Source: Hyphomicrobiales bacterium (lineage in GTDB: Bacteria; Pseudomonadota; Alphaproteobacteria; Rhizobiales; Devosiaceae). From it: a stretch of 64,000 nt of DNA. Position 1 is the first letter of the stretch; each line of letters starts with the position of its first letter. This document shows, piece after piece, positions 39,765 to 50,619 of this stretch. The notes beneath the pieces are model-generated. The model was not told the DNA's origin. It made no database searches and saw only the letters and a list, made by a program, of their open reading frames with translations. The DNA is taken from the NCBI GenBank assembly GCA_026981645.1, contig JALSII010000025.1:124001-188000 (forward strand), written 5' to 3'. A program made the position numbers and the translations under genes.

Positions 39765-41738
39765 ATGATTGAGGCAATTGTCTTTTTCCCGCTTGTCGGG
39801 GCGCTGATAGCTGGCTTTTTCGGGGGCAGCATCGGTGACCGCTATTCCGAAATCATTACCTCCAGCTTGCTGGTTGTTGCCGCAATTCTGTCGTGGATCG
39901 TGTTTTTTCAGGTTGGTTTTGGCGGTGAGGCAGGCCCGATGGCCGACCCCACCAAGGTCGAGATTTTCCGCTGGATACAGTCCGGGGAGCTGGACATTCG
40001 CTGGGTATTGCGTGTCGATACGCTGACTGCGGTAATGCTGGTGGTGGTTACCAGCGTTTCCGCTCTCGTTCACATCTATTCCATCGGCTACATGGCTGAC
40101 GACCCCTCGCGCTCGCGCTTTTTTGCCTATCTCTCCCTGTTCACCTTTGCCATGCTGATGCTGGTGACAGCCGACAACTTCCTGCAAATGTTCTTCGGCT
40201 GGGAAGGGGTGGGGCTTGCCTCCTATCTGCTCATCGGTTTCTGGTACAAAAAACCCGCCGCCAATGCCGCCGCCATCAAGGCCTTTGTGGTCAACCGGAT
40301 TGGTGATTTCGGTTTTGCCTTGGGCATATTCGGCGCCTTTCTGGTGTTGGGGCATCTGGATTTTGACAGTGCTTTTCGCTCCATTGAAGCGGTGCAGGGC
40401 ACAACTATCTCCTTCCTGTGGGGCGAGTGGGATGCCCTGACTGTTGTCACCCTGTTGCTGTTCATGGGTGCCATGGGCAAGTCAGCCCAGTTTTTGCTGC
40501 ACACCTGGTTGCCCGACGCCATGGAGGGTCCGACCCCGGTCTCCGCGCTCATCCATGCGGCGACCATGGTCACCGCCGGTGTGTTTATGGTGGCCCGTCT
40601 GTCCCCCATGTTTGAAGCGGCCCCCATCTCCATGACGGTGGTGCTTTATGTGGGGGCGGTCACCGCATTTTTTGCCGCAACCATCGGTCTGGTGCAAAAC
40701 GACATTAAGCGGGTTGTTGCCTATTCGACCATGTCCCAGCTTGGCTATATGTTTGTGGCGCTGGGGGCAGGGGCCTATACGGCCGGGATTTTCCACCTGT
40801 TCACCCACGCCTTTTTCAAGGCGCTTTTGTTCCTGGGGGCAGGGGCTGTCATTCACGCCATGCACCACGAACAGGACATGCGCAAAATGGGCGGCATTTC
40901 CCGTATCATTCCAAAAACCTATCTGATGATGATCATCGGCACGCTGGCGCTCACCGGAGTGGGAATTCCGGGCACTTCGATCGGTTTTGCCGGGTTCTTT
41001 TCCAAGGACGCAATCATCGAGGCGGCCTATGCCCTTGGTGGATATAACGGCCAGTTTGCCTATTGGTCGCTTGTTATCGCTGCCCTGTTTACCTCGTTTT
41101 ATTCATGGCGTCTCATCCACCTGACATTCCACGGCAAGCCCCGAGCTTCTCAGGAGGTTATGGCCCACGCCCACGAAAGCCCCAATGTGATGATGGTGCC
41201 TCTCTACCTTCTTGCTGCGGGTGCCATACTTTCAGGCGTGGTGTTCTACAAAGTGTTCTTTGGTGATTTCGATTCCATTGTGCAGTTTTTTGCCGGCTCG
41301 CTCGTTGTCAATGAGCAGATTATTGATGACGCGCATCATGTACCAACGCTGGTCAAGTGGTCAGCCACCATCGCAATGGCTCTTGGGTTTGTCATTGCCT
41401 GGTACATGTATATCCGCCGACCGGATGCGCCGCGGCGCCTGGCAAATCAGCACGCCTATCTCTACCGGTTCCTGCTCAATAAATGGTATTTTGATGAGCT
41501 TTATGATGCCATTTTCGTACGCCCGACCATGTGGCTTGGGCGTCTGTTATGGAAGGGGCTGGACGACCGGATTATCGATCAGGGCATTGTCGAGGGGCTT
41601 GGCGCACGGGTGAAAGATGTTACCGCGCGGGTGGTCAAACTCCAGTCCGGCTACATCTACCATTATGCCTTTGCCATGCTCATAGGCGTTGCCGCACTTC
41701 TGACCTGGGCCATTGCCGCAGGGGGACTTCTTGGATGA
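39765..41738 (+). CDS. nuoL: NADH-quinone oxidoreductase subunit L
   Basis: NuoL, 657 residues, is the distal antiporter-like proton-pumping subunit with the long lateral helix at its C-terminus. Diagnostic blocks are [60 protein letters not shown] and [22 protein letters not shown]. It overlaps nuoM by four bases (ATGA). Confidence 0.98.
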   Translation: MIEAIVFFPLVGALIAGFFGGSIGDRYSEIITSSLLVVAAILSWIVFFQVGFGGEAGPMADPTKVEIFRWIQSGELDIRWVLRVDTLTAVMLVVVTSVSALVHIYSIGYMADDPSRSRFFAYLSLFTFAMLMLVTADNFLQMFFGWEGVGLASYLLIGFWYKKPAANAAAIKAFVVNRIGDFGFALGIFGAFLVLGHLDFDSAFRSIEAVQGTTISFLWGEWDALTVVTLLLFMGAMGKSAQFLLHTWLPDAMEGPTPVSALIHAATMVTAGVFMVARLSPMFEAAPISMTVVLYVGAVTAFFAATIGLVQNDIKRVVAYSTMSQLGYMFVALGAGAYTAGIFHLFTHAFFKALLFLGAGAVIHAMHHEQDMRKMGGISRIIPKTYLMMIIGTLALTGVGIPGTSIGFAGFFSKDAIIEAAYALGGYNGQFAYWSLVIAALFTSFYSWRLIHLTFHGKPRASQEVMAHAHESPNVMMVPLYLLAAGAILSGVVFYKVFFGDFDSIVQFFAGSLVVNEQIIDDAHHVPTLVKWSATIAMALGFVIAWYMYIRRPDAPRRLANQHAYLYRFLLNKWYFDELYDAIFVRPTMWLGRLLWKGLDDRIIDQGIVEGLGARVKDVTARVVKLQSGYIYHYAFAMLIGVAALLTWAIAAGGLLG

Positions 41739-43249
41739 TTATTTCGGCCAATATCCTCACCATACTGACCTTTCTACCGCTGCTTGGCGCCCTGTTTGTT
41801 CTCATTGTGCCGGGCAATGATGAGCTTGCGCTGAACAATATGCGCCGCATCGCGCTGGTCACAACTGCCATAACTTTTGTGTTTTCGCTGGTGATGTGGG
41901 CGATGTTTGATCCCACAAGCGCCGACTTCCAGTTCGTTCAGGATTATCCCTGGATGGGCGATGTTATCGGCTATCGCATGGGCGTGGATGGCGTTTCCAT
42001 CCTGTTTATTGTGCTCACCGCTTTTCTGATGCCCCTGTGCATCCTTTCCGCCTGGGGTTCGGTAAAAATCCGGGTGCGCGAATATATGATTGCGTTCCTG
42101 ATCCTGGAAACGCTGATGATCGGGGTGTTTGCAACTCTTGACCTGGCCATGTTCTATGTATTTTTCGAGGGTGGCCTCATCCCCATGTTCCTGATTATCG
42201 GGGTCTGGGGTGGCAAAAAACGGGTTCAGGCCTCCTACAAGTTTTTCTTCTACACCTTTGTCGGCTCGGTTCTGATGCTGCTGGCAATGATGGCCATGTA
42301 CTGGTACGCAGGTACGCTGGATATCCGGGTTCTGCTCAAAACTGACTTCCCCGTGGATATGCAATATTGGCTCTGGCTGGCATTCTTTGCTTCGTTCGCC
42401 GTCAAACTGCCCATGTGGCCGTTCCACCGCTGGCTGCCTGAAGCCCACGTGGAAGCACCCACCGCCGGCTCTGTCATTCTGGCGGCCATCCTGTTGAAGA
42501 TGGGGGGCTATGGGTTCTTGCGTTTTTCACTGCCCATGTTCCCGGACGCTTCGCTCTATTTCACTAACTTTGTCTATGTGCTTTCGGTAGCCGCCATCAT
42601 AATTACCTCGGTCATCGCCCTGGTTCAGGATGATATCAAAAAACTTATTGCCTATTCTTCGGTGGCCCACATGGGTTTTGTCACTATCGGTATTTTTGTG
42701 GGCAATGTTTACGGTGTGCAGGGCGCGATTTTTCAGATGCTCAGTCACGGCATCATTTCGGCGGCACTGTTTTTGAGCGTGGGAGTGATTTATGACCGAA
42801 TGCATACCCGCGAGATATCCGCCTATGGAGGCCTGGTCGAACGCATGCCCAAATATGCGGTTGTCTTTATGATATTCACCATGGCCAATATCGGACTTCC
42901 GGGTACCTCCGGGTTTATCGGAGAGTTTTTGATCCTGTTCGGCATTTTCCAGATTAACACCTGGGTGGCGTTTGGTGCTTTGCTCGGGGTTATCCTGTCC
43001 GCTGCCTATGCGCTGTGGCTCTATCGCCGGGTCATATTTGGTGCGCTGGAGAAAGAAGCTCTCAGGGCCATTCTTGATCTGGACCGGCGTGAAGTGGCCG
43101 TCATGGCGCCACTGATTATTCTCACCATTTTTTTTGGATTTTACCCGGCACCAATTCTGGACGCGACAGCGGCTTCAGTTGATGCGCTGGTGACCCAATA
43201 TCAAAGCGTCATAAGCACAGTTGTGCCCATCGATGCCGTAACGAACTAG
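41735..43249 (+). CDS. nuoM: NADH-quinone oxidoreductase subunit M
   Basis: A second antiporter-like pump subunit, 504 residues from ATG 41735. Key blocks are [55 protein letters not shown] and [22 protein letters not shown] longer frame to 41531 lies within nuoL and is rejected. The start overlaps the nuoL stop. Confidence 0.98.
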   Translation: MIISANILTILTFLPLLGALFVLIVPGNDELALNNMRRIALVTTAITFVFSLVMWAMFDPTSADFQFVQDYPWMGDVIGYRMGVDGVSILFIVLTAFLMPLCILSAWGSVKIRVREYMIAFLILETLMIGVFATLDLAMFYVFFEGGLIPMFLIIGVWGGKKRVQASYKFFFYTFVGSVLMLLAMMAMYWYAGTLDIRVLLKTDFPVDMQYWLWLAFFASFAVKLPMWPFHRWLPEAHVEAPTAGSVILAAILLKMGGYGFLRFSLPMFPDASLYFTNFVYVLSVAAIIITSVIALVQDDIKKLIAYSSVAHMGFVTIGIFVGNVYGVQGAIFQMLSHGIISAALFLSVGVIYDRMHTREISAYGGLVERMPKYAVVFMIFTMANIGLPGTSGFIGEFLILFGIFQINTWVAFGALLGVILSAAYALWLYRRVIFGALEKEALRAILDLDRREVAVMAPLIILTIFFGFYPAPILDATAASVDALVTQYQSVISTVVPIDAVTN

Positions 43250-43258
43250 GGGATGGAA

Positions 43259-44701
43259 ATGGATTCCGATCTCATCAGTTTTGCCAGCCTGGCCCCCGCC
43301 TACCCTGAGCTGTTTCTGGCGATTGGAGCGGTCGTTCTGCTCATGGCCGGGGTGTTTATCAAAAATGCCAGCGCCCGCCTGGTCGGTGTTGCCATTGGCA
43401 TGCTGCTGGCGGTTACAGTGCTTGTCATCATTCAACCTGCAACGGGCGTTTTGTTCAACGGCGGTTTCATTCAAGACGATTTTGCCCGCTATATGAAGGC
43501 GCTGGTGCTGGCCGGATCAGCCTTTGCGCTGGTGCTTTCGGTCTCCAATGCCGTGGATAATGGCATTGCCAAATTTGAATATGCGGTGCTGGTGGTGCTG
43601 GCGACCCTGGGCATGATGGTCATGGTTTCGGCCAACGATTTGATGGTTCTCTATATCGGCATCGAGTTGCAGGCGCTCTCGCTCTACATTCTTGCGGCGA
43701 TGAAGCGTGAAAGTGCGCGCGCCACCGAGGCGGGGCTGAAATATTTTGTCCTTGGAGCACTGTCCTCGGGAATGCTGCTTTACGGAGCCTCGTTGATCTA
43801 TGGATTTACCGGGCAGACACAGCTTGACAAAATCGCAGAAGTCATCCTGCTCAGCGATCGCTCTGTTGGTGTGATATTCGGACTGGCATTCCTGCTCGCC
43901 GGGCTGGCATTCAAGGTTTCTGCGGTGCCCTTCCATATGTGGACGCCAGACGTTTATGAGGGCGCGCCAACGCCGGTGACTGCGTTTTTTGCGACTGCCC
44001 CCAAGGTCGCGGCAATGGCGCTGCTCATTCGTCTGGTCATGGACAGTTTTGAACCGTTGGCGAAAGATTGGCAGCAGATCATAATTTTCCTCTCCATCGC
44101 CTCGATGGTCTTGGCTGCCTTTGCCGGTATCGGGCAAAAGAATCTCATTCGCATGATTGCCTATTCAGCTATCGGGCATATGGGCTTTGCGCTGGTGGGT
44201 CTTTCCGCGGGCAATCTGGTGGGCATTGAAGGCGTGGCTATCTATATGGCAATTTACCTGACCATGAATATCGGTCTGTTCGCCTGCATCCTGTCGCTCA
44301 AGAGCAATAATGGTTATGTGCGCAATATCTCCGATTTGGCCGGGTTGGCCCAGACCCGGCCCTATGTCGCGGCGATAATCGCAATCATGATGTTTTCGCT
44401 CATCGGCCTGCCGCCGCTGGCCGGGTTCTTCGCCAAGTGGCATGTGTTTCTTGCCGCGATTGAAGCGCAATTGTTCGTGCTTGCGGTTATCGGCGTTTTG
44501 GCCAGCGCCATCAGCGCCTTTTATTATCTGCGGGTGGTCAAAACCATGTACTTTGATGCGCCGGAACAGGAATTTGTGCCAATTCCGGGTGAGTTGGCTT
44601 TTGTGATGGGCATCACCGGGTTTCTGGTAATCTCCTATTATCTGACCGTTGGCCGCACGCTTGTTGATTTTGCCAACGTCGCTGCGGGAAGCCTTTTTTA
44701 G
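43259..44701 (+). CDS. nuoN: NADH-quinone oxidoreductase subunit N
   Basis: The third antiporter-like pump subunit, about 480 residues. Family blocks include LMVLYIGIELQALSLYILAAMKR, GLAFKVSAVPFHMWTPDVYEGAPTPVTAFFATAPKVAA and KNLIRMIAYSAIGHMGFALVGLS. ATG 43259 is chosen because AGGGG stands six bases before it; the in-frame ATG 43253 touches the ribosome site directly. Last gene of the complex I set, two bases before birA. Confidence 0.97.
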   Translation: MDSDLISFASLAPAYPELFLAIGAVVLLMAGVFIKNASARLVGVAIGMLLAVTVLVIIQPATGVLFNGGFIQDDFARYMKALVLAGSAFALVLSVSNAVDNGIAKFEYAVLVVLATLGMMVMVSANDLMVLYIGIELQALSLYILAAMKRESARATEAGLKYFVLGALSSGMLLYGASLIYGFTGQTQLDKIAEVILLSDRSVGVIFGLAFLLAGLAFKVSAVPFHMWTPDVYEGAPTPVTAFFATAPKVAAMALLIRLVMDSFEPLAKDWQQIIIFLSIASMVLAAFAGIGQKNLIRMIAYSAIGHMGFALVGLSAGNLVGIEGVAIYMAIYLTMNIGLFACILSLKSNNGYVRNISDLAGLAQTRPYVAAIIAIMMFSLIGLPPLAGFFAKWHVFLAAIEAQLFVLAVIGVLASAISAFYYLRVVKTMYFDAPEQEFVPIPGELAFVMGITGFLVISYYLTVGRTLVDFANVAAGSLF

Positions 44702-44703
44702 AG

Positions 44704-45480
44704 GTGAGGGATCCCCAGGCCGGATTTTCACTCTCGCCAGACGCAACCGCTGCCGGATACAGGCTTGCCGGTCTGGAAACCGTTGCCTCAACGAATTCAC
44801 TTGCGATGCAACACGCCCGTGACGGCGCCCCCGACAGGCTTTGGGTTGTTGCCCGCGAGCAGACAAAGGGGCGGGGGCGCAGAGGCCGCCTCTGGCAGTG
44901 TGCAAAGGGAAACCTTGCCGCCTCTGTTTTGATGCACATGGAGGCTGGAACCAGGGAGGCCGCCCTGACAGGGTTTGTCGCCGGGGTTGCAGTTGCGCGC
45001 ACCATCTGGGAGTTTCAATCCACAGGGGACGAGCGGGTTAAGCTGAAATGGCCCAATGATCTGTTGTACAAGGGGGCCAAGCTTGGGGGGATCCTGCTGG
45101 AAGCGCAAACACTGTCCTCAAAACAGATGGCGCTAGTCGTGGGGTTTGGCATAAACGTGGCTCATTCGCCGGAGGGACTGCCATACGCAACGACTTCATT
45201 GCATGATATGGGGCTGAGCGTTTCGCCTGAAATAGTTTTTTCAGTTCTCAGCACTCATTGGGCCGAGTGCCTGAACATCTATTCAGGAAAAACCGGTCAG
45301 GCAGATATCCTGTGCGAATGGCGCAGTTGTGCTACCGGCATTGGTGAACCCGTTCGCGTGGCCGCGCCACAGGGCGAAATAACAGGCATCTTTGAAACCA
45401 TCGACGACGAAGGCAGGCTGATTGTGCACACTATGTCGGGAAACCGCATTCCGGTAACTGCCGGGGACGTTTCATTTTGA
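44704..45480 (+). CDS. birA: Biotin--[acetyl-CoA carboxylase] ligase
   Basis: BirA activates biotin with ATP and attaches it to the biotin carboxyl carrier protein. The 258-residue product has the biotinyl-AMP loop GRGRRGRLW (56-64) and the catalytic KLKWPNDLLYKGAKLGGILLE, plus a C-terminal SH3-like domain. There is no N-terminal winged helix, so it is an enzyme only, not a repressor. Start is GTG 44704, two bases after nuoN, so it is read from the nuo transcript. Confidence 0.96.
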   Translation: MRDPQAGFSLSPDATAAGYRLAGLETVASTNSLAMQHARDGAPDRLWVVAREQTKGRGRRGRLWQCAKGNLAASVLMHMEAGTREAALTGFVAGVAVARTIWEFQSTGDERVKLKWPNDLLYKGAKLGGILLEAQTLSSKQMALVVGFGINVAHSPEGLPYATTSLHDMGLSVSPEIVFSVLSTHWAECLNIYSGKTGQADILCEWRSCATGIGEPVRVAAPQGEITGIFETIDDEGRLIVHTMSGNRIPVTAGDVSF

Positions 45481-45517
45481 GGGTCAGGATTTTGATTGAG
45501 AAAGATTGCAGGGCGAT

Positions 45518-47185
45518 ATGAGCATGGATGAACTGGTATTTGTGCCCCTTGGCGGGGTGGGGGAAATAGGCATGAACATGGCTGCCTATGGCTTTGGCTC
45601 TGAGAATAATCGCCAATGGCTGGTGGTGGACTGCGGGGTGACATTTGCGGGGCCGCGTCAGCCCGGAATTGACCTTATTCTGGCCGACCCCGCTTTTCTG
45701 GAAGAGCAGGGCGACAATGTTGTCGGGCTGGTGCTTACCCACGCCCACGAAGATCACTACGGGGCGGTAATGGACCTGTGGCCGGTCTTTGAAAAGCCGG
45801 TGTTTGCCACTCCCTTTACCGCTGCCATGCTCAAGGCCAAGCGCGCCATGGAAGGCATTGCCGAGACCGTGGACCTCAGGATTATTGCGCCGGGCACCCC
45901 GTTTGATGTGGGCCCCTTCAAGGTAGAGGCTATTGAAGTCGCCCACTCCATTCCTGAAAGCTGCTCGCTGCTTATTTCAACTCCTGCCGGGCGGGTTCTG
46001 CATTCGGGGGATTTCAAACTTGATGATGACCCCGTCTCGGGTCCGCCCACAGATGTGGAACGGTTCAAAAAAATCGGAAGGCAGGAGGGTTCGCTGGCTC
46101 TCATCTGCGACAGCACCAATGCGCTCAAGGAAGGCACCAGCCCCTCTGAGCAGGATGTGGCCAGGACACTTGAAAAGCTGATTGCCGAAGCACCTCACCG
46201 CGTGGCTGTCACCAGTTTTGCCTCCAATCTGGGGCGGCTGGTTTCGGTGGCCAAAGCGGCTGAAAAAGCGGGGCGGCAGGTGGTTCTGTCGGGGCGCTCG
46301 CTGCATCGGATTGCCACCATCGGGCGCGAACTGGGCATGCTGGACGACATTGCACCATTTCTGGACCACAATGAATTCAAACACCTGCCACGCAACAAGG
46401 TGGTGCTTTTGTGTACCGGAAGTCAGGGGGAGCCACGTGCCGCCATTGCCCGCATATCGCGCGACACCCACCCCGCCATCAGTCTTGATAAGGGCGACAG
46501 GATGATTTTTTCCTCCTGGTCAATTCCGGGCAATGAACGCGAAGTCATCGACATCCAGAACCGGCTCATGGAAATGGGCGTTGAGGTAATTACCAACTCT
46601 GATGAACTGGTGCACGTTACCGGCCACCCAAGGCGCGACGAGTTACGCAAGCTCTATTCATGGCTCAAGCCCGATGTTCTGGTGCCGGTGCACGGGGAGG
46701 CAGCGCACTTGAACGGACATGCTGAACTGGGGGAGGCCGAGCAAATACCCCATGTGATGCGGGTGCGTAACGGGGATATGGTGCGCCTTTTCCCCGAGCC
46801 TGAAGTCTCGCGCGCCGAAGTGCCGGTGGGTGAGCTCTATCTGGAGGCGGACATTTTGTGCGTGCCTGAACAGAGCGGTGTCAAAGGCCGGGTGCGCCTG
46901 TCTTTTGGAGGCATGGTTGTGGTTTCGCTATGCGTTGGTTCGGAGGGAAATTTACGCTCGGATTACGAAGTTTTTGTTGAAGGTCTGCCTGATATAGGTG
47001 GGGAATATGAAAGCTGTCGAGAAGTCATCGACAAAGCCATTGCTGGGGTGTTTTCCGGCATGCCGAAAAGGCGCCGCCGAAATGTGGACGCCCTGTCCGA
47101 AGCCATCCGACAGGCGGTGCGTGGTGAACTCAATGCCTGGTGGGGTCGCAAGCCCAATGTAAAAATAATGTTACACCAGATTTGA
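45518..47185 (+). CDS. rnj: Ribonuclease J
   Basis: RNase J is a 5'-exo and endoribonuclease that matures rRNA and degrades mRNA. The 555-residue metallo-beta-lactamase/beta-CASP protein has the metal motif THAHEDH (His75, His77, Asp79, His80), SGDFKLDDDPV, the CASP block SSWSIPGNE and a metal-binding HVTGHPRRDEL region with VPVHGEAAHL. ATG 45518 has AGGG four bases upstream; ATG 45524 is an alternative ten bases from it. Alphaproteobacteria commonly carry RNase J in addition to RNase E. Confidence 0.96.
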   Translation: MSMDELVFVPLGGVGEIGMNMAAYGFGSENNRQWLVVDCGVTFAGPRQPGIDLILADPAFLEEQGDNVVGLVLTHAHEDHYGAVMDLWPVFEKPVFATPFTAAMLKAKRAMEGIAETVDLRIIAPGTPFDVGPFKVEAIEVAHSIPESCSLLISTPAGRVLHSGDFKLDDDPVSGPPTDVERFKKIGRQEGSLALICDSTNALKEGTSPSEQDVARTLEKLIAEAPHRVAVTSFASNLGRLVSVAKAAEKAGRQVVLSGRSLHRIATIGRELGMLDDIAPFLDHNEFKHLPRNKVVLLCTGSQGEPRAAIARISRDTHPAISLDKGDRMIFSSWSIPGNEREVIDIQNRLMEMGVEVITNSDELVHVTGHPRRDELRKLYSWLKPDVLVPVHGEAAHLNGHAELGEAEQIPHVMRVRNGDMVRLFPEPEVSRAEVPVGELYLEADILCVPEQSGVKGRVRLSFGGMVVVSLCVGSEGNLRSDYEVFVEGLPDIGGEYESCREVIDKAIAGVFSGMPKRRRRNVDALSEAIRQAVRGELNAWWGRKPNVKIMLHQI

Positions 47186-47293
47186 GCGTTTGATTGCCAA
47201 AATGCAGTTCACCGGCTATCACGTTCCAGGAAGTTGTGCGGCAGTCTGCCAGCCGGGGCATAGTCTCCGGCCCGGTAACAAGGAAACAAACCC

Positions 47294-47539
47294 ATGCCCA
47301 TTGGTTCGCTGATTGCGGTCTATTTTGTCCTTTGGTGGTTGTGTCTTTTTCTGATTTTGCCGTTGGGTGTGCGTACCCAGTCAGATACGGGCACCGTGGT
47401 GCCGGGGAGTGAGGCAGGCGCGCCGCGCCGCTCACACATGGCCCTGAGACTCCTTGCCAACACCGTGCTTGCAGCTGTTGTTATGGCTTTGGCGCTTTGG
47501 GCGTTGTCCAATCCCGTACTTCAGGAATATTGGCGCTAA
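47294..47539 (+). CDS. DUF1467 family small membrane protein
   Basis: An 81-residue protein with two membrane helices (about 5-24 and 53-73). The sequence between them, PLGVRTQSDTGTVVPGSEAGAPRRSHMALRL, is the conserved DUF1467 motif. The family is alphaproteobacterial and often sits just upstream of proS, as here. Its function is unknown. It follows rnj after a 108-base gap that shows no terminator. Confidence 0.9.
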   Translation: MPIGSLIAVYFVLWWLCLFLILPLGVRTQSDTGTVVPGSEAGAPRRSHMALRLLANTVLAAVVMALALWALSNPVLQEYWR

Positions 47540-47573
47540 TTTCCTTCAAAGTGTCAGGGCCCGGATCCTAGGC

Positions 47574-47598
47574 AAAAAAAACAGGGCCAAAGCCCTGT
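47574..47598 (-). terminator. Minus-strand intrinsic terminator
   Basis: On the minus strand ACAGGGC (47598-47592), loop TTTG, GCCCTGT (47587-47581) is followed by a T run down to 47574. On the plus strand the run of A precedes the stem and no T run follows, so it acts on the minus strand. No protein gene on that strand is nearby to need it. Confidence 0.8.
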
Positions 47599-47702
47599 AT
47601 TGCTAAGTTCCGCGACAATTCGCTGGTTAAAAAACATCTCAGATGTTTTGCAGCCAACGCTCCTCCCTAGACTATGTCAGCGTACGGCGATATCTCATCG
47701 CC
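47574..47702 (-). ncRNA. Candidate small RNA, about 129 nt
   Basis: On the minus strand a perfect TATAAT (47714-47709) predicts a start at G47702. The transcript would begin with a GGCGAT/ATCGCC hairpin with a five-base loop (47702-47686). It then carries GGAGGAG, a 19-base dyad (AAAACATCT, one base, AGATGTTTT on the plus strand at 47631-47649), and ends in an intrinsic terminator. The -35 region is poor. No coding frame fits it. I know no named family that matches. Confidence 0.42.
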
Positions 47703-47905
47703 TTCATTATTATATCGCGTTAGTAACAACTCATGTGCTCGGAGTCACATCAATTTTCACGATTTGGTGAAGATGTCGCAAGATTTGGTCGCCGTTTCGA
47801 CAAGGTTAACCGATCCAAATGTGGCTGAAAGGCTTGCATGGTTGACCGGTGTGCGCTTTGACTGGCACAAACTTTTTTTGGTGAGTCGGAGTTATAAATT
47901 TCAGC

Positions 47906-49255
47906 ATGCGATTATCCCGATATTTTCTGCCCGTTCTAAAGGAAGTCCCTAAAGATGCAGAGATCGTTTCGCACCGGCTCATGCTGCGTGCGGGTATGAT
48001 CCGCCAGCAGGCCTCGGGGCTTTATGCATGGCTGCCTCTTGGCTACAAGGTTTTGCGCAAAATTCAAAACATCATTGAAGAAGAGCAAGATCGGGCTGGT
48101 GCCATTGAAATGCTGATGCCCACCATCCAGTCAGCCGACCTGTGGCGCGAAAGCGGCCGTTATGATGCCTACGGCAAGGAGATGTTGCGCATGAAGGACC
48201 GGCATGACCGGGACATGCTGTTCGGGCCGACCAATGAAGAGGTGATTACCGATATTTTCCGTGCCTCGGTGCGCTCCTACAAACAACTGCCGCTGAACCT
48301 TTATCATGTTCAGTGGAAGTTTCGTGATGAAATCCGCCCGCGCTTCGGTACCATGCGCTCCAGAGAATTTCTGATGAAGGATGCTTATTCCTTTGACATG
48401 AACAAGGAAGAGGCGCGCCGTTCCTATTACAAAATGTTCGTCTCCTACCTGCGCACCTATCACCGCATGGGGCTGACTGCCATTCCCATGAAGGCGGAAA
48501 CCGGCCCCATTGGCGGCGATCTCAGCCATGAGTTTATCGTGCTCGCCGACACAGGGGAAAGCGGCGTGTTCTGTCATGCGGACATGCTGGAAAAAACCAT
48601 TCCTGCGTTTGATGTTGATTATGATGGGGACCTCTCGCCCATCGTTGATGACTGGACATCGCTCTATGCGGCAACTGAAGACATGATCGACATGGAGGAG
48701 TTTGAGCGCGAGGTACCTGAAGACAGGCGCGTGGCTGCCCGCGGCATTGAAGTTGGGCAGGTGTTCTATTTCGGCACTAAATATTCCGAATCCATGAACG
48801 CAACGGTCACCGGCCCTGACGGCAAGGAGGTGGCGGTGCATTGCGGCTCCTATGGCATCGGGTTGACGCGCATTGTTCCGGCTCTGATTGAAGCCTTCCA
48901 TGATGAGAATGGCATAATCTGGCCGGTCAGCGTTGCTCCCTTCGAAGCCGTTATTCTTAATCTGAAGTCAGGGCAGGAGGCGTGCGACAGTGCTTGTGAC
49001 AGTCTCTACGAACAATTGCGCAACGCTGGTATTGACGCGCTTTACGACGACACCGGGGAGGGGGCGGGCGCCAAGTTCTCCACAGCCGACCTGATTGGCA
49101 TCCCCTATCAGCTCATTATCGGGCCACGCGGGGTTAAATCCGGTGAGGCTGAAATCAAGCACCGCGCAAGCGGCGAACGTGAAACCATTGCGCTGGACCA
49201 GGTGGTGACGCGCCTGAAGGAGCTGATAGAACCGGAACGGCGGGACAAAATTTGA
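47906..49255 (+). CDS. proS: Prolyl-tRNA synthetase (short form)
   Basis: ProS charges tRNA-Pro. The 449-residue class II enzyme starts [46 protein letters not shown]. Motif 2 lies in [28 protein letters not shown] and motif 3 in [16 protein letters not shown]; the anticodon-binding domain forms the last 100 residues. The editing domain inserted in the E. coli enzyme is absent, as is usual in Alphaproteobacteria, so mischarged Ala-tRNA-Pro must be cleared by a separate protein. Confidence 0.97.
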   Translation: MRLSRYFLPVLKEVPKDAEIVSHRLMLRAGMIRQQASGLYAWLPLGYKVLRKIQNIIEEEQDRAGAIEMLMPTIQSADLWRESGRYDAYGKEMLRMKDRHDRDMLFGPTNEEVITDIFRASVRSYKQLPLNLYHVQWKFRDEIRPRFGTMRSREFLMKDAYSFDMNKEEARRSYYKMFVSYLRTYHRMGLTAIPMKAETGPIGGDLSHEFIVLADTGESGVFCHADMLEKTIPAFDVDYDGDLSPIVDDWTSLYAATEDMIDMEEFEREVPEDRRVAARGIEVGQVFYFGTKYSESMNATVTGPDGKEVAVHCGSYGIGLTRIVPALIEAFHDENGIIWPVSVAPFEAVILNLKSGQEACDSACDSLYEQLRNAGIDALYDDTGEGAGAKFSTADLIGIPYQLIIGPRGVKSGEAEIKHRASGERETIALDQVVTRLKELIEPERRDKI

Positions 49256-50619
49256 GCCAGACAGAACAGGCCGAAAAGAAAAACGGCACGGCACCATTTT
49301 CCCGTTTTGAGTGGATGTTCGCCTGGCGTTATCTGCGCTCGCGACGGCGTGATACGTTTATTTCTGTCATTGCCGGGTTAACGCTTAGCGGTGTTGCTAT
49401 CGGGGTTGCGACCCTGATTGTTGTCATGTCGGTGATGAATGGGTTTCGCACCGAACTCCTGACAAAAATCCTCGGCTTGAACGGACATTTTACCGGCTTT
49501 CCCATCCAGACGGCGTTTACTGACTATGAGGAGCTCGTCGTCAAGCTTGAAGAGGTGGAGGGAGTTCTGACTGCCATCGCTTTTGTCGAGGGGCAGGCCC
49601 TTGCCACCGGTCGTGGTGATTCTTCGGGCGTCACAGTGCGCGGAATGGATTATGCCACTATCCAGAAACTGCCGTTTTTGGCTCAGGCCTCACATTTTGG
49701 CGGCTGGGACCAGTGGGATGAAAGCGGCGGTGTTGCCATCGGGGTCAGGCTGGCGCAGAAGCTTGGGGTTTCCCTTGGCGATGCCATCACTCTGGTCAAT
49801 CCCAATGGCTCGACAACGCCTTTCGGCACCACGCCCCAAATCCGTTCATATCCGGTGAATGTGATCTTTAATCTGGGTATGGTCGAGTTTGACAGCTTTT
49901 ACGTCTATATGCCTCTAAGGCCTGCACAGACCTATTTCAAACTGTTCGAGGATGTTCTGCGCCCCGGAATTGATCCGCTGCCACTTGATGCCACCGACGA
50001 AGAGATTGATGCTGCCTATGAGCGCATCTATGAGGCCTCGGTTTTTGAATTGTTTATCGAGGACCCTGACGCCACCGACCTCATGCGCGAGCGCATCTAT
50101 GAACAGGTGGAGCGCCCCATGATTCTCACCGACTGGCAACAGCGAAACGCAACATTCTTTTCAGCGTTGCAGGTGGAGCGCGTGGTGATGTTCACCATCT
50201 TGTCGATGATTGTGGTTGTTGCAGCGTTCAACATCATTTCTTCGCTGGTCATGCTGGTGAAAGACAAGGCCGCCGACATCGCTATCCTGCGCACAATGGG
50301 TGCAACGCGCGGCTCCGTAATGCGCATCTTTTGCATAACTGGCACCGCAATCGGGTTTGCCGGGACTGTGATCGGGGCAGTTCTTGGGCTCATTCTGGCA
50401 GTGAATGCGGAAAATCTTCGCATGTGGTTTTCCGATCTGCTCGGCATCACAATTTTCCCGCCAGAGGTGTTTTTCCTCTCCGCACTGCCAACCCGTATTG
50501 ACCCGGTGGAAGTTGGCGTCGTCATCGGTTTTTCTCTGTTGCTGACCTTCCTTGCAACGCTCTATCCTGCTCTGCGTGCCGCCCAGTATGATCCGGTGGA
50601 GGCACTGCGCTATGAGTGA
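49252..50619 (+). CDS. lolE: Lipoprotein-releasing ABC transporter permease (LolC/LolE family)
   Basis: This 455-residue permease extracts lipoproteins from the inner membrane for passage to the outer membrane. It begins with a short polar region, then [48 protein letters not shown] with the first helix, a large periplasmic domain (about 60-310) and three C-terminal helices with [23 protein letters not shown]. The start is TTG 49252, sharing bases with the proS stop (TTGA). An internal ATG 49315 would remove residues conserved in the family. A single permease gene serves here, so it probably acts as a homodimer with LolD. Confidence 0.92.
   Translation: MSQTEQAEKKNGTAPFSRFEWMFAWRYLRSRRRDTFISVIAGLTLSGVAIGVATLIVVMSVMNGFRTELLTKILGLNGHFTGFPIQTAFTDYEELVVKLEEVEGVLTAIAFVEGQALATGRGDSSGVTVRGMDYATIQKLPFLAQASHFGGWDQWDESGGVAIGVRLAQKLGVSLGDAITLVNPNGSTTPFGTTPQIRSYPVNVIFNLGMVEFDSFYVYMPLRPAQTYFKLFEDVLRPGIDPLPLDATDEEIDAAYERIYEASVFELFIEDPDATDLMRERIYEQVERPMILTDWQQRNATFFSALQVERVVMFTILSMIVVVAAFNIISSLVMLVKDKAADIAILRTMGATRGSVMRIFCITGTAIGFAGTVIGAVLGLILAVNAENLRMWFSDLLGITIFPPEVFFLSALPTRIDPVEVGVVIGFSLLLTFLATLYPALRAAQYDPVEALRYE

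Larger units (their letters stand above)
47540..47905. other. Intergenic region between DUF1467 gene and proS
   Basis: These 366 bases hold no credible protein gene. A plus-strand frame (ATG 47674) runs 46 bases into proS and has no ribosome site. The left half holds a minus-strand transcription unit: a perfect -10, a hairpin-rich segment and an intrinsic terminator. The right half is AT-rich and should contain the proS promoter on the plus strand, which I cannot place. Confidence 0.6.

Noticed and set aside
47674-47952. 92-codon plus-strand frame before proS
   Set aside because: It overlaps the well-conserved proS N-terminus by 46 bases, has no ribosome site, and its Ser/Arg/His-rich product resembles no family.
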